64,000 nucleotides of DNA from Arcticibacterium sp964021845 (lineage in GTDB: Bacteria; Bacteroidota; Bacteroidia; Cytophagales; Spirosomataceae), in assembly GCF_964021845.1 (NCBI RefSeq), contig NZ_CAXHZC010000003.1, positions 62,001 through 126,000 of the forward strand, given 5' to 3'. Below are positions 1 through 9,273 of the stretch, in pieces. Made by a program: the position numbers and the translations under genes. Each line of letters begins with the position of its first letter. Position 1 is the first letter of the stretch. The notes below the pieces were generated by a model, which worked only from the letters and a program-made list of their open reading frames with translations, ran no database searches and had not been told where the DNA came from.

Positions 1-40
1 CTGAAGCCTTTTTATTCTTTTGATACCTATTTTTTGCCAT
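1..40 (-). CDS. N-terminal tip of a gene running off the left edge
   Basis: An ATG read on the minus strand at 40-38 opens a frame with no stop to the window edge, giving MAKNRYQKNKKAS. The lysine-rich start is compatible with a basic cytoplasmic protein, but 13 residues are too few to name it. It would be divergent from the TPR gene starting at 232, and the 190 bases between them carry a palindrome at 62-76 that could serve both. It may also be a chance frame. Confidence 0.35.
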   Translation of the reverse strand, partial: MAKNRYQKNKKAS

Positions 41-61
41 CTAAACGCTGTCTTCAACAAA

Positions 62-76
62 TTGTAATTATTACAA
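62..76. promoter_or_regulatory. Perfect AT-rich palindrome between divergent starts
   Basis: TTGTAAT-T-ATTACAA is a perfect 7-bp inverted repeat around one central base, placed between the putative minus-strand gene start (40) and the TPR gene start (232). The geometry suits a dimeric regulator site, but the AT-rich composition makes a chance match plausible and no regulator is linked. Confidence 0.3.
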
Positions 77-231
77 ATTTGTATAAAAATGTGACATTTC
101 CATCCTTCCATGCCCTATAAAATCATATTTTGGCTAATTGTAACAAAATGAGGTACTTTGCGTTCTGATTTGGCAGTACTATTGCAAAGCTTTAAAAAGC
201 TTCTGCTAACTCACTAAAAACGAAATCTTTA

Positions 232-1947
232 ATGTTAAAAAGGCTTTTCTTTCTTGCTTCAATACTTACTCCTTTTATGTCTTTAGCCCAAGATATAACA
301 GAAGATGTGGTAAAAAACGACGAAGACATTTCGGCTGAAGCCTCTTTCATAGAAGGTATGAAAGAATACATTGCCGAAAACTATGCTAAATCGGCTAATA
401 TATTTGAAGGCGTCATTAAGAAGCACACACCCACGGCAGGAATGTATCACATGCTTAGCAAAGCCTACCTCCAACTAAACAACTTGAATGACGCATCTGT
501 AGCTGCAAAAGAGACGCTAAACCTAGAAAAAGATAACACCTACTATCAAACGTTTTATGCAGATATACTAACGCAACTTTTAGACTATGACGGTGCCATT
601 GATTTATACAAAAAGGTAATCCGAAAAAACCCTTTAGACATAGCTACTTATATTCTTTTAAGTGAAATTTATATAGTACAAGAGGAGTATGATGATGCCA
701 TAAAGCTTTACAATCAGGTTGAGAAAAACATTGGCTCTGACGAAGAAATATCTCACAGGAAGCAAATGCTCTATTTGAGGCAAAACAAGGTAGATGAAGC
801 CATAAAAGAAGGTGATAGACTTATGGAAAGTCAACCATTAGACCCTGAATATGTTTTAAACCAAGCTCAGATAATGATTGGCAATCAGAAATTACCTGAT
901 GCCGAAAAGCTACTTTTAAACCACCTTAAAAACGACCCAAACTTAGCTGAAGGCCACGTACTATTGGCTGATATTTATAGACGCTTTGGAGACATTAATG
1001 CCTGTCACGAACAATTGGAACTTGCCTTTGAGAATCCATCATTAGAATCTGAGATAAAACTTAAAGTGCTTGGCTCTTTTATAAAATTAGTAGAAGAAAA
1101 ACCAGATACCGAAAGTATCAATAATGCTATTTCCTTAACGCAAGACCTAATTGACATTGACCCTAAATTGGCTGGAGCCTATGTTTTCATGGGTGATCTA
1201 CTTATGAAAAAGGGTAGACTGGAAGAGGCTAGAGAAAATTATGTTAAGTCTACAGAGTTTGACAAGTCTGTTTTTGAAGTTTGGTTAGCCATAGTAGAAT
1301 TAGACACTAAAACAGAAAATCTACAAAACTTAGTAAAAGATGCAGGAAAAGCAGCGGAATACTTCCCGAATCAAGCATTTTTCTGGTATCACTTTGGGTA
1401 TGGAAACGTTTTAATTAAAGATTACGAAGAAGCTATTTATGCACTAGAAGAGGCTAGAAACCTCTCCTTTGACAAGCCTGAGCTCTTAAAACATATCTTA
1501 TCTTTATTAGGAGATTCTTATAACGCCACCAAGCAATACACTGATTCAGAAAGAGCCTATGAGGAGGCACTGAAAATGGATCCTGAGTACTTACCCGTTT
1601 TAAACAACTATAGTTATTTCTTGGCTTTAAGAAACAAAAACCTCCCGAAAGCCCAAGAAATGTCTAAAAGGCTCGTAAGTCTTTCTCCTTCCAATGTCGA
1701 TTATTTGGACACCAGAGCTTGGGTTTTATTTAGAGCCGAAAACTACCTACACGCTAAAGAAGTCATTGAAAGTGCTGTGATTTATGCCAAAGATGTCAAC
1801 GGAACTGTCTTAGAACATTACGGAGATATTTTGTACAAACTAGGAGACAAACCTCAAGCCTTAGAGCAATGGAAAAAAGCCAAACTATTAGGTGAAAACA
1901 GCAAAACGATTGACCAAAAAATTTCAGAACAGAAATACATAGAATAA
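232..1947 (+). CDS. Secreted or periplasmic tetratricopeptide-repeat protein
   Basis: 571 residues. The first 19 form a signal peptide (basic start, hydrophobic core, SLAQ cleavage region). The rest is almost entirely tandem 34-residue TPR units with recurring A-x-x-Y/F-x-x-A/L and terminal P signatures such as NPLDIATY and DPEYLPVLNNYSY. TPR arrays are protein-protein scaffolds and nothing catalytic is visible. The gene stands 9 nt before a DUF4292 lipoprotein and an EnvC-like activator; this order suggests a cell-envelope role (inference). A TACTTTG box near 151-157 resembles the Bacteroidota -7 element. The exact partner is unknown. Confidence 0.85.
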   Translation: MLKRLFFLASILTPFMSLAQDITEDVVKNDEDISAEASFIEGMKEYIAENYAKSANIFEGVIKKHTPTAGMYHMLSKAYLQLNNLNDASVAAKETLNLEKDNTYYQTFYADILTQLLDYDGAIDLYKKVIRKNPLDIATYILLSEIYIVQEEYDDAIKLYNQVEKNIGSDEEISHRKQMLYLRQNKVDEAIKEGDRLMESQPLDPEYVLNQAQIMIGNQKLPDAEKLLLNHLKNDPNLAEGHVLLADIYRRFGDINACHEQLELAFENPSLESEIKLKVLGSFIKLVEEKPDTESINNAISLTQDLIDIDPKLAGAYVFMGDLLMKKGRLEEARENYVKSTEFDKSVFEVWLAIVELDTKTENLQNLVKDAGKAAEYFPNQAFFWYHFGYGNVLIKDYEEAIYALEEARNLSFDKPELLKHILSLLGDSYNATKQYTDSERAYEEALKMDPEYLPVLNNYSYFLALRNKNLPKAQEMSKRLVSLSPSNVDYLDTRAWVLFRAENYLHAKEVIESAVIYAKDVNGTVLEHYGDILYKLGDKPQALEQWKKAKLLGENSKTIDQKISEQKYIE

Positions 1948-1956
1948 TCCTTTTTC

Positions 1957-2775
1957 ATGGCCCTTAAGTTAGTTCGCCTTCTAATTCTCTTTTGCCTTCT
2001 ATTTGTACAGTTTTCCTGCAAGCGAAGTAAAATTCAAAAATCCATTGCAGAATTACCAAAATCAGATATTGCTGGAATTGACTCTACTTTAATAGCTCCC
2101 AGTGTTTCAGATTTAGTAATTCAAGAGTCCGATTTTCAATATCTTAAACTTAAGAGTAAAATTGATTTCCAATCTGAAAACCTATCACAATCTTTCCCTG
2201 CCAATATTCATATCAAAAAAGATAGTGTCATTTGGATTTCTGTTTCTGTGGGAATAGAAGCCGCTAGATGCCTAATAACACAAGACTCTATTCAGTTTTT
2301 AGATAGAATCAATCGTAAATATTACGAACTAAGCATCACAGAGCTAAGTGAACAGTTCAATTTTGACTTTAACTTTAGTATTTTACAATCGCTACTCATA
2401 GGTAACCTGCCTTTTAACAAACGAGACAAAGACCAAGTGATTTTAAATAGTTTGTACACCAGCTTGTTTCAACAAGCAAGGAATATTAAAATTGAGAACC
2501 AAATTGATAACGTTAGTCATAAACTAACTACTGTTCTTGCTGAGGATTTAGGAGGCAAAAGTAAGCTTGGCGTTTCATACTCTGACTTTTTTCAAGAAGT
2601 AAACGGTGGTGTGGTGCCTCATGCAATCTTTGCAAAAATTGATGTTTATAGAGGAGATATCATAAAAACTTCCACACTTGACTTCAAACATACTAAATTT
2701 GAATTCTTAGATAGCGAACTCCGCTTTCCTTACGCCATTCCTAAAAGTTATCAGAAGGGTGTAATAGTCTTTTAA
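1957..2775 (+). CDS. DUF4292 family lipoprotein
   Basis: 272 residues. The N-terminus MALKLVRLLILFCLLFVQFSC has a hydrophobic core followed by a lipobox-like cysteine, so the protein should be lipidated and held at the envelope. The body matches my memory of the Bacteroidota family DUF4292 (LolA/LppX-like fold), including the stretch KDSVIWISVSVGIEAARCLIT and the segment LDRINRKYYELS, where 'small-molecule-binding half barrel' proteins of this family are conserved. It lies between the TPR gene and the EnvC-like gene, probably in one transcript. Function is not established; a lipid or lipoprotein carrier role is a fold-based guess. Confidence 0.75.
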   Translation: MALKLVRLLILFCLLFVQFSCKRSKIQKSIAELPKSDIAGIDSTLIAPSVSDLVIQESDFQYLKLKSKIDFQSENLSQSFPANIHIKKDSVIWISVSVGIEAARCLITQDSIQFLDRINRKYYELSITELSEQFNFDFNFSILQSLLIGNLPFNKRDKDQVILNSLYTSLFQQARNIKIENQIDNVSHKLTTVLAEDLGGKSKLGVSYSDFFQEVNGGVVPHAIFAKIDVYRGDIIKTSTLDFKHTKFEFLDSELRFPYAIPKSYQKGVIVF

Positions 2776-2809
2776 AAGGAACTACATTCTTTAAAAATTA
2801 GCTTTAATT

Positions 2810-4000
2810 TTGAATATGAATTTCAATCTCAAAAAGGCAGCCCTCTTTATCACATTTTTATGTGTAGGCTTCTCTGTTTTGGGTCAAAAGTCAAGAGAAC
2901 AGTTAGAACAAGAAAAAAAGGCTAACCTTGAAAACATCAAGCGAGCAGAAAGGGTTTTAAACCAAACTAGCTCTAAGAAGAAGGCCTCACTAGGGAAAGT
3001 AAAAGCACTAAATACCCAAATAATAAATCAGCAAAAGCAGATTGACCTTTTCTCTGAAGACATTAACCTTATCAATACAGAAATTAGTGAGTTAGAGCTG
3101 GCAAATGCTGAGCTTCAAAAGAAACTATCCGCATTAAAAAAGGAGTATGCCGAAATGCTTTATATAGCTTCCAAATCAAGTGGAAAGCTAAATAAACTAA
3201 GCTTTCTTTTTTCTGCAAGGTCATTTAATGACCTTATTATGCGATATAAATACCTGGAACAATACACTGATAACCGGAAAATTCAGGTGGCTCAAATAAA
3301 TACTGTTTCGGAAACTCTTGCAACTAGGCAAAAGGATTTGTCACAAAAAAAAGTGCAGAAACAGAGTGTTTTAACCCAAAAGAAAGGTGAAACCAATAAA
3401 TTGTCTTCTCTAAAAAGAGAACAGTCATTAACGGTAGCCCAATTAGCAAAACAAGAAAAGCAAATTAGGAAAGAGATTCAGGACACTAAAAAGTCTATTA
3501 AGAGGTTAGATAATTTGATATCTTCTATCATTAGAAAGTCTTCAAATAGTAATGTCACTAAAAATGAAGCTGTAGTAAATACAGCTTTGTCCGCCTCATT
3601 TCAAAACAACAAGAAAAGACTTCCTTGGCCTGTTCAAAATGGCTTTATCTCCGATAAATTTGGTGTTAAAAACCATCCCCTTTTGAAGAATATCAAAATT
3701 GACAATAATGGTGTAGATATTCAAACTTCACCAAACGCAAGAGTCAGTTCCGTTTTTGACGGGATAGTACTAGATATCTCTCAAATCCCTGGTTTAAACA
3801 ATGTCATTGCCATTCAGCACGGCGACTACTATACCGTTTATGCCAACTTAAAGTCTGTAAGTGTAAAACTTCAGGACAAAGTAATAGCAGGGCAGCTGAT
3901 AGGAATAGCAGGTCAAAAGGATGGTGAATACGAAATCAACTTCCAAGTTTGGCAGCAATTCACTAAAATGAATCCTGAGCTTTGGCTAGCTAGAAAATAG
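2810..4000 (+). CDS. EnvC-like murein hydrolase activator (degenerate LytM/M23)
   Basis: 396 residues: signal peptide (about 1-26), long coiled coil (about 28-245, rich in K/E/Q), and a C-terminal LytM/M23 fold (about 272-393). Active M23 enzymes need H...D and HxH zinc ligands. Here D303 remains (NNGVD), but the preceding His is Asn (N299), the YAHL His is N346 (YANL) and the last is N377 (INFQV). The domain is therefore expected to be catalytically dead, as in EnvC, which activates amidases at the division septum. It follows the TPR and DUF4292 genes. Role in amidase activation is by family knowledge. Confidence 0.88.
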   Translation: MNMNFNLKKAALFITFLCVGFSVLGQKSREQLEQEKKANLENIKRAERVLNQTSSKKKASLGKVKALNTQIINQQKQIDLFSEDINLINTEISELELANAELQKKLSALKKEYAEMLYIASKSSGKLNKLSFLFSARSFNDLIMRYKYLEQYTDNRKIQVAQINTVSETLATRQKDLSQKKVQKQSVLTQKKGETNKLSSLKREQSLTVAQLAKQEKQIRKEIQDTKKSIKRLDNLISSIIRKSSNSNVTKNEAVVNTALSASFQNNKKRLPWPVQNGFISDKFGVKNHPLLKNIKIDNNGVDIQTSPNARVSSVFDGIVLDISQIPGLNNVIAIQHGDYYTVYANLKSVSVKLQDKVIAGQLIGIAGQKDGEYEINFQVWQQFTKMNPELWLARK

Positions 4001-4057
4001 CTCGATTTGGAAAGCACAAAAAAAACTTCAATCTTCAATAATAATTAAAGCATAATC

Positions 4058-4876
4058 ATGTCTGTACATTCCGATATTAAGAGAGTCACCACCAACATTC
4101 TTCGCAACATGAAAGACAATGGTGACAAGATTGCTTGTTTAACAGCATATGATTACTCTATGGCTGCATTAGTAGATGCCGCTGGCATTGAACTTATTCT
4201 TGTGGGCGATTCAGCTTCCAATGTAATGGCAGGCCATGAAACCACCCTTCCTATCACACTAGACCAAATGATTTACCATGCTCAAGGTGTGATACGTGCC
4301 GTAAAAAGGGCTCTAGTGGTGGTTGACTTACCTTTTGGTAGTTATCAAGGAAACTCCACGCAGGCTTTAAAGTCGGCCATCAAGATTATGAAAGAATCTG
4401 GAGCACATGCCGTAAAAATGGAAGGTGGCAAAGAAATAGAAGAGTCGATAACCCGCGTATTAAGTGCTGGAATTCCCGTAATGGGTCATTTAGGCTTAAC
4501 ACCACAGTCTATTTATAAATTTGGAACTTACACAGTAAGAGCAAAAGAAGAGGAAGAGGCCGACTTACTAAAGTCAAATGCTAAACTTTTAAACGACTTA
4601 GGTTGCTTTGGTGTAGTTCTTGAAAAAATACCAAGAGGCTTGGCTGAAGAAGTAACTGCTTCTATAGAAATCCCAACCATTGGGATTGGTGCAGGAAGTG
4701 GCTGCGACGGTCAAATCTTGGTAATTCATGATATGCTTGGTATAAATAAAGACTTTAGTCCGCGTTTTTTAAGACGTTATGCCGACCTACATAAAGAAAT
4801 GACAAATGCTTTTACAGGCTATATAAAAGATGTAAAATCGGGAGACTTTCCGAACGAAAAGGAGAGTTATGGCTAG
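4058..4876 (+). CDS. panB: 3-methyl-2-oxobutanoate hydroxymethyltransferase
   Basis: 272 residues, normal length for PanB. It transfers a hydroxymethyl group from 5,10-methylene-THF to 2-ketoisovalerate, giving ketopantoate for pantothenate and CoA synthesis, in the cytoplasm. Family motifs are present: LVGDSASNV and VVDLPFG with the metal-binding Asp residues, VKMEGG with the metal-ligand Glu, and LEKIP with the catalytic Glu. No other pan gene is adjacent; the neighbours are EnvC-like and ComEC. Its substrate is the product of the ilvBN-C-D steps encoded at 36.9-42.0 kb. Confidence 0.96.
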   Translation: MSVHSDIKRVTTNILRNMKDNGDKIACLTAYDYSMAALVDAAGIELILVGDSASNVMAGHETTLPITLDQMIYHAQGVIRAVKRALVVVDLPFGSYQGNSTQALKSAIKIMKESGAHAVKMEGGKEIEESITRVLSAGIPVMGHLGLTPQSIYKFGTYTVRAKEEEEADLLKSNAKLLNDLGCFGVVLEKIPRGLAEEVTASIEIPTIGIGAGSGCDGQILVIHDMLGINKDFSPRFLRRYADLHKEMTNAFTGYIKDVKSGDFPNEKESYG

Positions 4877-4912
4877 TGGTGGCTAAACTCCGCACACCAA
4901 AATAAAAACCAA

Positions 4913-6934
4913 ATGGAACTTAGAGCCTATCCATATTTACGCTTAGTTCTCTTTCTAATTATTGGAATATACGCTTACGAATATCAATTCTTAAGCGAAA
5001 CAGTTTTTCTATTAATTGCAGCCACTGCCGCTGTTTTTTTCACACTTGGATATTTCTTCACCAAAGCTAATATCCTTCAAAGCCTAGGAATCTATACTCT
5101 TCTATTCTGCCTTGGATTTGGGGCGGCTCAAGTCAGCAGAGAAAAACAATCTAAAGACTCCTTAAGTGAATTGGATAGCTACATGGTCAGAGTTAACGGT
5201 GCCGTTGAAACAAAACCCAAATCTTTTAAAGCAATTGCCGAAGTTTTAAAAACAAAAAATGACAGTATTTGGAAACAATCAAAAGGAGAAGTTTTACTGT
5301 ATTTCACTAAAGAATTAGACAAACCAAAATACGGCGACATTTACCTTATCAATAATTCACCACGAGAAATAGAAGGGCCTAAAAACCCATTTGAGTTTAA
5401 TTACAAAACCTTTCAGAACAGAAGAGGTATCCAATCACACCATTTCCTTAGAAAAGACGATTTCATTAAACTAGGCCATAAAGCTAAATACCCAATTCTA
5501 GCATGGTCTTATAAACTGAATGAACAATGCGGCAACATTCTTAATCAAAAACTGAACAGTAAAGCTGGTTTAGCTGTGGCGGAAGCTATGTTGTTAGGAA
5601 CCAAAGACGAATTAGATAACGAAACCAGGGACGCCTACGCTACAGCAGGGGCTGTTCATATCTTAGCTGTTTCTGGTTTGCATGTTGGAATATTGATGTT
5701 GATGCTTAATTTCCTTTTCAGTCCTTTAAAAAGAAAGCCTATACTCTTTGGAATACTTACAGTCACGTTACTTTGGGCATATGCTGTTTTCACAGGTCTA
5801 TCTCCAAGTGTAACTAGAGCTACATTAATGTTCAGTCTGTTTCAACTTGGAACAATGTTTAAAAGAGACAAAAACAGTATAAATGTTTTGGCCGGCTCCG
5901 CCTTCTTACTTTTATTGTTTAAACCCTTCTGGCTTTTTGAAGTTGGATTTCAATTGTCCTATCTGGCCATTTTTGGAATTATCTATTTATTCCCATATCT
6001 GAATAAACTCTACGAACCCAAAAACTGGCTTTTAGCTAAACTTTGGCAAATAAGTATAGTCTCGATTGCAGCCCAATTATTTACTTTCCCTCTAAGTATT
6101 TACTATTTTCACCAATTCCCAAACTATTTCCTTTTAACTAATCCTATAGTAACTGTCATGAGTTTCGCAGTACTTTTTGTAGGTATTCTTAGCTTAATTC
6201 TTACCGCCGCCCCTCTTATCTCAGATATACTTTACTGGATACTGAACTTTGTTTTAGACCTTTTGAATAAATGCATTTTTCTAATTTCTTCTCTTCCTGA
6301 ATCCAAAGCTCTCGGCTTTTCTATTTCTCAAGTGGAAGTGGTTCTACTTTATTCATTCTTATTCTGTGTCATTTTGTTTTTCTTAAAAAAGGATATAAAA
6401 TTCTTTTTAGCCGCGTTTATCCTGCTAGCTGGTCTATCCTTCTGGAACATTTCAGAAGACCTTAACCAAAGCAAGCAAAAGGCTTTAACCTATCATTTCA
6501 TTCCTAAATCATCGGGAGTTAGTATTATTCAGGCAAAGTCCGCAGTGTTTTTAACAGACTCCACCACCGCCAACAATCCGAGAGCATATGACTTTCACCT
6601 TAAAAACTATTACGACAACAAAGGAATTCAAGACTATAAGATCGTCAGTCCTGAAAAGGAGAACACAAGCTACACTTTTGAAGTAGCTGGTTCTAAAAAC
6701 CTTTGGATAAGGAAGTTTTATCGCGGCAAAGTAAGTGAGGAATTCAATAGGATATTGGTGTCAAATAACGCTGTTTACGATCTCGAAAAACAATTTAACA
6801 CCTATCCTAAGCAAATAATCCTAGATGATTCTAACTCGAAATACCGAATAAGCAAACTCAAAAACCAAGCAGATTCTTTAGGAATTAACTTAATCTCACT
6901 TTATGAAAGTGGCGGAACCACTTTCAACTACTAA
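4913..6934 (+). CDS. comEC: ComEC/Rec2-type competence channel, without nuclease domain
   Basis: 673 residues. The N-terminus has a few membrane helices and the DUF4131 region (to about 190). The competence domain (about 210-500) contains the signature AVSGLHVGI, TGLSPSVTRA and many hydrophobic helices. It should form the inner-membrane channel for single-stranded DNA. Full-length ComEC has a C-terminal metallo-beta-lactamase-type domain; the last 150 residues here lack an HxHxDH motif, as I recall for other Bacteroidota copies. The stop overlaps the stop of the convergent gene at 6931. Confidence 0.9.
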   Translation: MELRAYPYLRLVLFLIIGIYAYEYQFLSETVFLLIAATAAVFFTLGYFFTKANILQSLGIYTLLFCLGFGAAQVSREKQSKDSLSELDSYMVRVNGAVETKPKSFKAIAEVLKTKNDSIWKQSKGEVLLYFTKELDKPKYGDIYLINNSPREIEGPKNPFEFNYKTFQNRRGIQSHHFLRKDDFIKLGHKAKYPILAWSYKLNEQCGNILNQKLNSKAGLAVAEAMLLGTKDELDNETRDAYATAGAVHILAVSGLHVGILMLMLNFLFSPLKRKPILFGILTVTLLWAYAVFTGLSPSVTRATLMFSLFQLGTMFKRDKNSINVLAGSAFLLLLFKPFWLFEVGFQLSYLAIFGIIYLFPYLNKLYEPKNWLLAKLWQISIVSIAAQLFTFPLSIYYFHQFPNYFLLTNPIVTVMSFAVLFVGILSLILTAAPLISDILYWILNFVLDLLNKCIFLISSLPESKALGFSISQVEVVLLYSFLFCVILFFLKKDIKFFLAAFILLAGLSFWNISEDLNQSKQKALTYHFIPKSSGVSIIQAKSAVFLTDSTTANNPRAYDFHLKNYYDNKGIQDYKIVSPEKENTSYTFEVAGSKNLWIRKFYRGKVSEEFNRILVSNNAVYDLEKQFNTYPKQIILDDSNSKYRISKLKNQADSLGINLISLYESGGTTFNY

Positions 6935-7482
6935 ACCCGTGGAATCCATTTAACCTCCTCGGCATCTTCTTCTTTGCCGATGAGCCTAGACAAGACAAAC
7001 AGATAATCAGAAAGCCTGTTTAAATACTTAATAAGAATAAAGTCTAAGCCAGCTTCATCATGAAGCCTGATAGCACATCTTTCAGCCCTTCTGCAGACAG
7101 TCCTAGCTAAATGAGCATAAGAAACGTTAATAGCACCACCCGGCAACACAAAATGTCTTAAACTTGGCAAATTCTCATTCATGGAGTCCATTTCCTTTTC
7201 TAAAAGTTCAATATCATCCTCAATAAGGTCAGGGAGTTTTTTGGTTCTCCCCTCTGGAATTGAAGCCAATTCTGCCCCTATGGTAAAAAGTCTATCTTGA
7301 ATTTCTTTCAAAAGAGCCCTTCGTTCCATATTTTTCGAAACATCTCTCAGTAAACCAATCCAGGAATTTAATTCATCAACGCTTCCATAAGCCTCAATTC
7401 TTAATTCTCCCTTACTGATTCGCTCTCCACCAATTAAGCCGGTGGTACCATTATCACCAGTTTTAGTATAAATCTTTGACAT
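6931..7482 (-). CDS. PduO-type ATP:cob(I)alamin adenosyltransferase
   Basis: 183 residues, typical length. It adenosylates cob(I)alamin to coenzyme B12. The start SKIYTKTGDNGTTGLIGG is the conserved ATP-binding N-terminal motif, followed by AYGSVDELNS and the late RRAERCAI motif, all diagnostic of the PduO family. No cobalamin biosynthesis or B12-dependent enzyme gene lies nearby and I saw no cobalamin riboswitch upstream, so it probably serves salvage. Its stop codon is interleaved with that of comEC (4-nt convergent overlap). Confidence 0.95.
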   Translation of the reverse strand: MSKIYTKTGDNGTTGLIGGERISKGELRIEAYGSVDELNSWIGLLRDVSKNMERRALLKEIQDRLFTIGAELASIPEGRTKKLPDLIEDDIELLEKEMDSMNENLPSLRHFVLPGGAINVSYAHLARTVCRRAERCAIRLHDEAGLDFILIKYLNRLSDYLFVLSRLIGKEEDAEEVKWIPRV

Positions 7483-7561
7483 AATTATTTTTAGAAATAA
7501 TGCAGGGCTAAATTTGCACTCAATTTAATACTACCACAAGAAATTTAGGTATTTATATATT

Positions 7562-8059
7562 ATGTACACCGTTATTTTCAATTACTGGAGAAGGGCCGCT
7601 TTTTTATTTCTACTTGGGCTTTTGCTCTTTTGCTACGTAGGTTTCCCAGACTCCATAGCATATAAACACAATGGAGTGGGTAGGCCAATTGGCTTTATCG
7701 ATAAACAAAACTTCTTCTATTTATCGGTAGGAGTAATTGTTGGACTAAACTTTGTTTTCGGTCTTGTCAAATCTCAGTTTGAAAAAATAGACTTTCGAAA
7801 ATTATTCCCAAACAGTCCTTGGGGAGCAAGCCAAGAATACCTTAAAAGCTTACTTTCTGGATGGTTTAATGCCATTCTTGCCTTTATAAATACCTATTTG
7901 GTTTTTGTTTTAATGGGCCTTAAAAGTATAAATATGGAAGTAGAACAAAATCTCGATAGAGATTATAGCTGGTTTTTAATCATTGGAGCTATCGTTCTAA
8001 TTGGTTTAATTTTCTCTGTTCCTTTAAAAATCTTGTTTTCTAAACCTCCTAAGAATTGA
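7562..8059 (+). CDS. Small four-helix membrane protein, unknown function
   Basis: 165 residues with about four hydrophobic segments (roughly 10-30, 48-68, 98-120, 138-157). The soluble loop between helices 2 and 3 includes FRKLFPNSPWGASQEYL. I recognise no family motif or catalytic pattern. Its TGA stop overlaps the TTG start of queA (TTGA), so the two are probably translationally coupled, but membership in one operon does not define a function. Confidence 0.75.
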   Translation: MYTVIFNYWRRAAFLFLLGLLLFCYVGFPDSIAYKHNGVGRPIGFIDKQNFFYLSVGVIVGLNFVFGLVKSQFEKIDFRKLFPNSPWGASQEYLKSLLSGWFNAILAFINTYLVFVLMGLKSINMEVEQNLDRDYSWFLIIGAIVLIGLIFSVPLKILFSKPPKN

Positions 8060-9273
8060 AAATTCCTTCAGAAATACGAATAGAAGACTTCAATTATCCG
8101 CTTCCTGATTCTCAAATAGCGAAGTATCCACTTAGCCCTAGAGACTCATCTAAATTACTTGTTTATAAAAACAATCAAATAAGAAGTAAAGCCTTTTCCT
8201 CTCTCTCAGAAGAGCTCCCAAAGAACGCCCATTTGGTTTTTAACAATACTAAGGTTATTCCCGCTCGTTTATTTTTCAGAAAGCAAACTGGAGCCTTAAT
8301 TGAGATTTTCCTTTTAGAACCAATTTTGCCAAGTAAAGTCATTTCCCAAGTAATGGAGTCTTCAGATTCCACGACCTGGAAAACGATGATTGGGAATAAA
8401 AAGAAATGGAAAGATGAAGTATTAAGCCTTGCTATTCCAATTGAAAATGGAACGAGCTTAAATGTCAAAGCAGAACTTGTAAATAGAGAAGAAAACACCG
8501 TTTCCTTCAAATGGACTGGTAATATTAGTTTCGCAGAGCTCGTCAAAGTATTTGGAGAAATACCCCTTCCACCCTACCTGAATAGAAAAACAGAAGAAGT
8601 AGATAAAGAAACCTATCAAACCGTTTATTCGGAATCTGACGGTGCAGTGGCAGCACCTACCGCTGGGCTTCATTTTACAGACAATACTTTTAAACGCTTG
8701 AAAGAGCAAGGAATAAAAACTTCCTTTATAACTCTTCATGTAGGAGCTGGCACCTTCCAGCCAGTTAAAACCGAAAATGCTCTGGAACATCATATGCATT
8801 CCGAGCAAATAGTTTTTTCTAAAAGCTTCCTTAAGACTCTTTTAGAAGACAATGGCCCCATAATTCCTGTAGGCACAACCTCCATGCGTTCTTTAGAAAG
8901 TCTCTATTGGTTTGGTTTAAAAGTTTGGGGAAACAGACAAAGTCAAATTCCATTTAAGATTGAAAAGCTTTTCCCATATGGTTTCCAAGAGAGTGACTTA
9001 CTTAGTAAAAAGAAAGCCATTCAAGCCATTCTTGACTACATGGAATATCAAAGCATTGAAAAGCTAGTAGGTGATACAGAAATTTACATTTTCCCAGGCT
9101 ATAAACCACGCCTATGCGAAGGTATCATAACTAATTTTCATCAACCAAAATCCACTTTATTACTACTGATATCATCTTTAGTGGGAGATAAATGGAAAGA
9201 AATATACGACTTTGCCCTGCAGGAAAATTATCGTTTTTTAAGTTATGGCGACTCGAGCCTTATTCTCCCTTAA
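8056..9273 (+). CDS. queA: S-adenosylmethionine:tRNA ribosyltransferase-isomerase family
   Basis: 405 residues. QueA transfers and isomerises the ribosyl moiety of SAM onto preQ1-tRNA to give epoxyqueuosine. Visible motifs: FNNTKVIPARL, APTAGLHFT, LHVGAGTFQPV, PVGTTSMRSLES, ITNFHQPKSTLLLL. The start is TTG at 8056, overlapping the previous stop; MKIPSEIRIEDFNYPLP aligns with the usual QueA N-terminus, which supports it. At about 405 residues it is longer than the classic enzyme (about 350), as in a Bacteroidota subgroup that may be paralogous to true QueA. The end overlaps the convergent LacI gene by 14 nt. Confidence 0.88.
   Translation: MKIPSEIRIEDFNYPLPDSQIAKYPLSPRDSSKLLVYKNNQIRSKAFSSLSEELPKNAHLVFNNTKVIPARLFFRKQTGALIEIFLLEPILPSKVISQVMESSDSTTWKTMIGNKKKWKDEVLSLAIPIENGTSLNVKAELVNREENTVSFKWTGNISFAELVKVFGEIPLPPYLNRKTEEVDKETYQTVYSESDGAVAAPTAGLHFTDNTFKRLKEQGIKTSFITLHVGAGTFQPVKTENALEHHMHSEQIVFSKSFLKTLLEDNGPIIPVGTTSMRSLESLYWFGLKVWGNRQSQIPFKIEKLFPYGFQESDLLSKKKAIQAILDYMEYQSIEKLVGDTEIYIFPGYKPRLCEGIITNFHQPKSTLLLLISSLVGDKWKEIYDFALQENYRFLSYGDSSLILP

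Noticed and set aside
232..1947. TPR array as a tandem DNA repeat
   Set aside because: The periodicity is at protein level only; the DNA copies have diverged.
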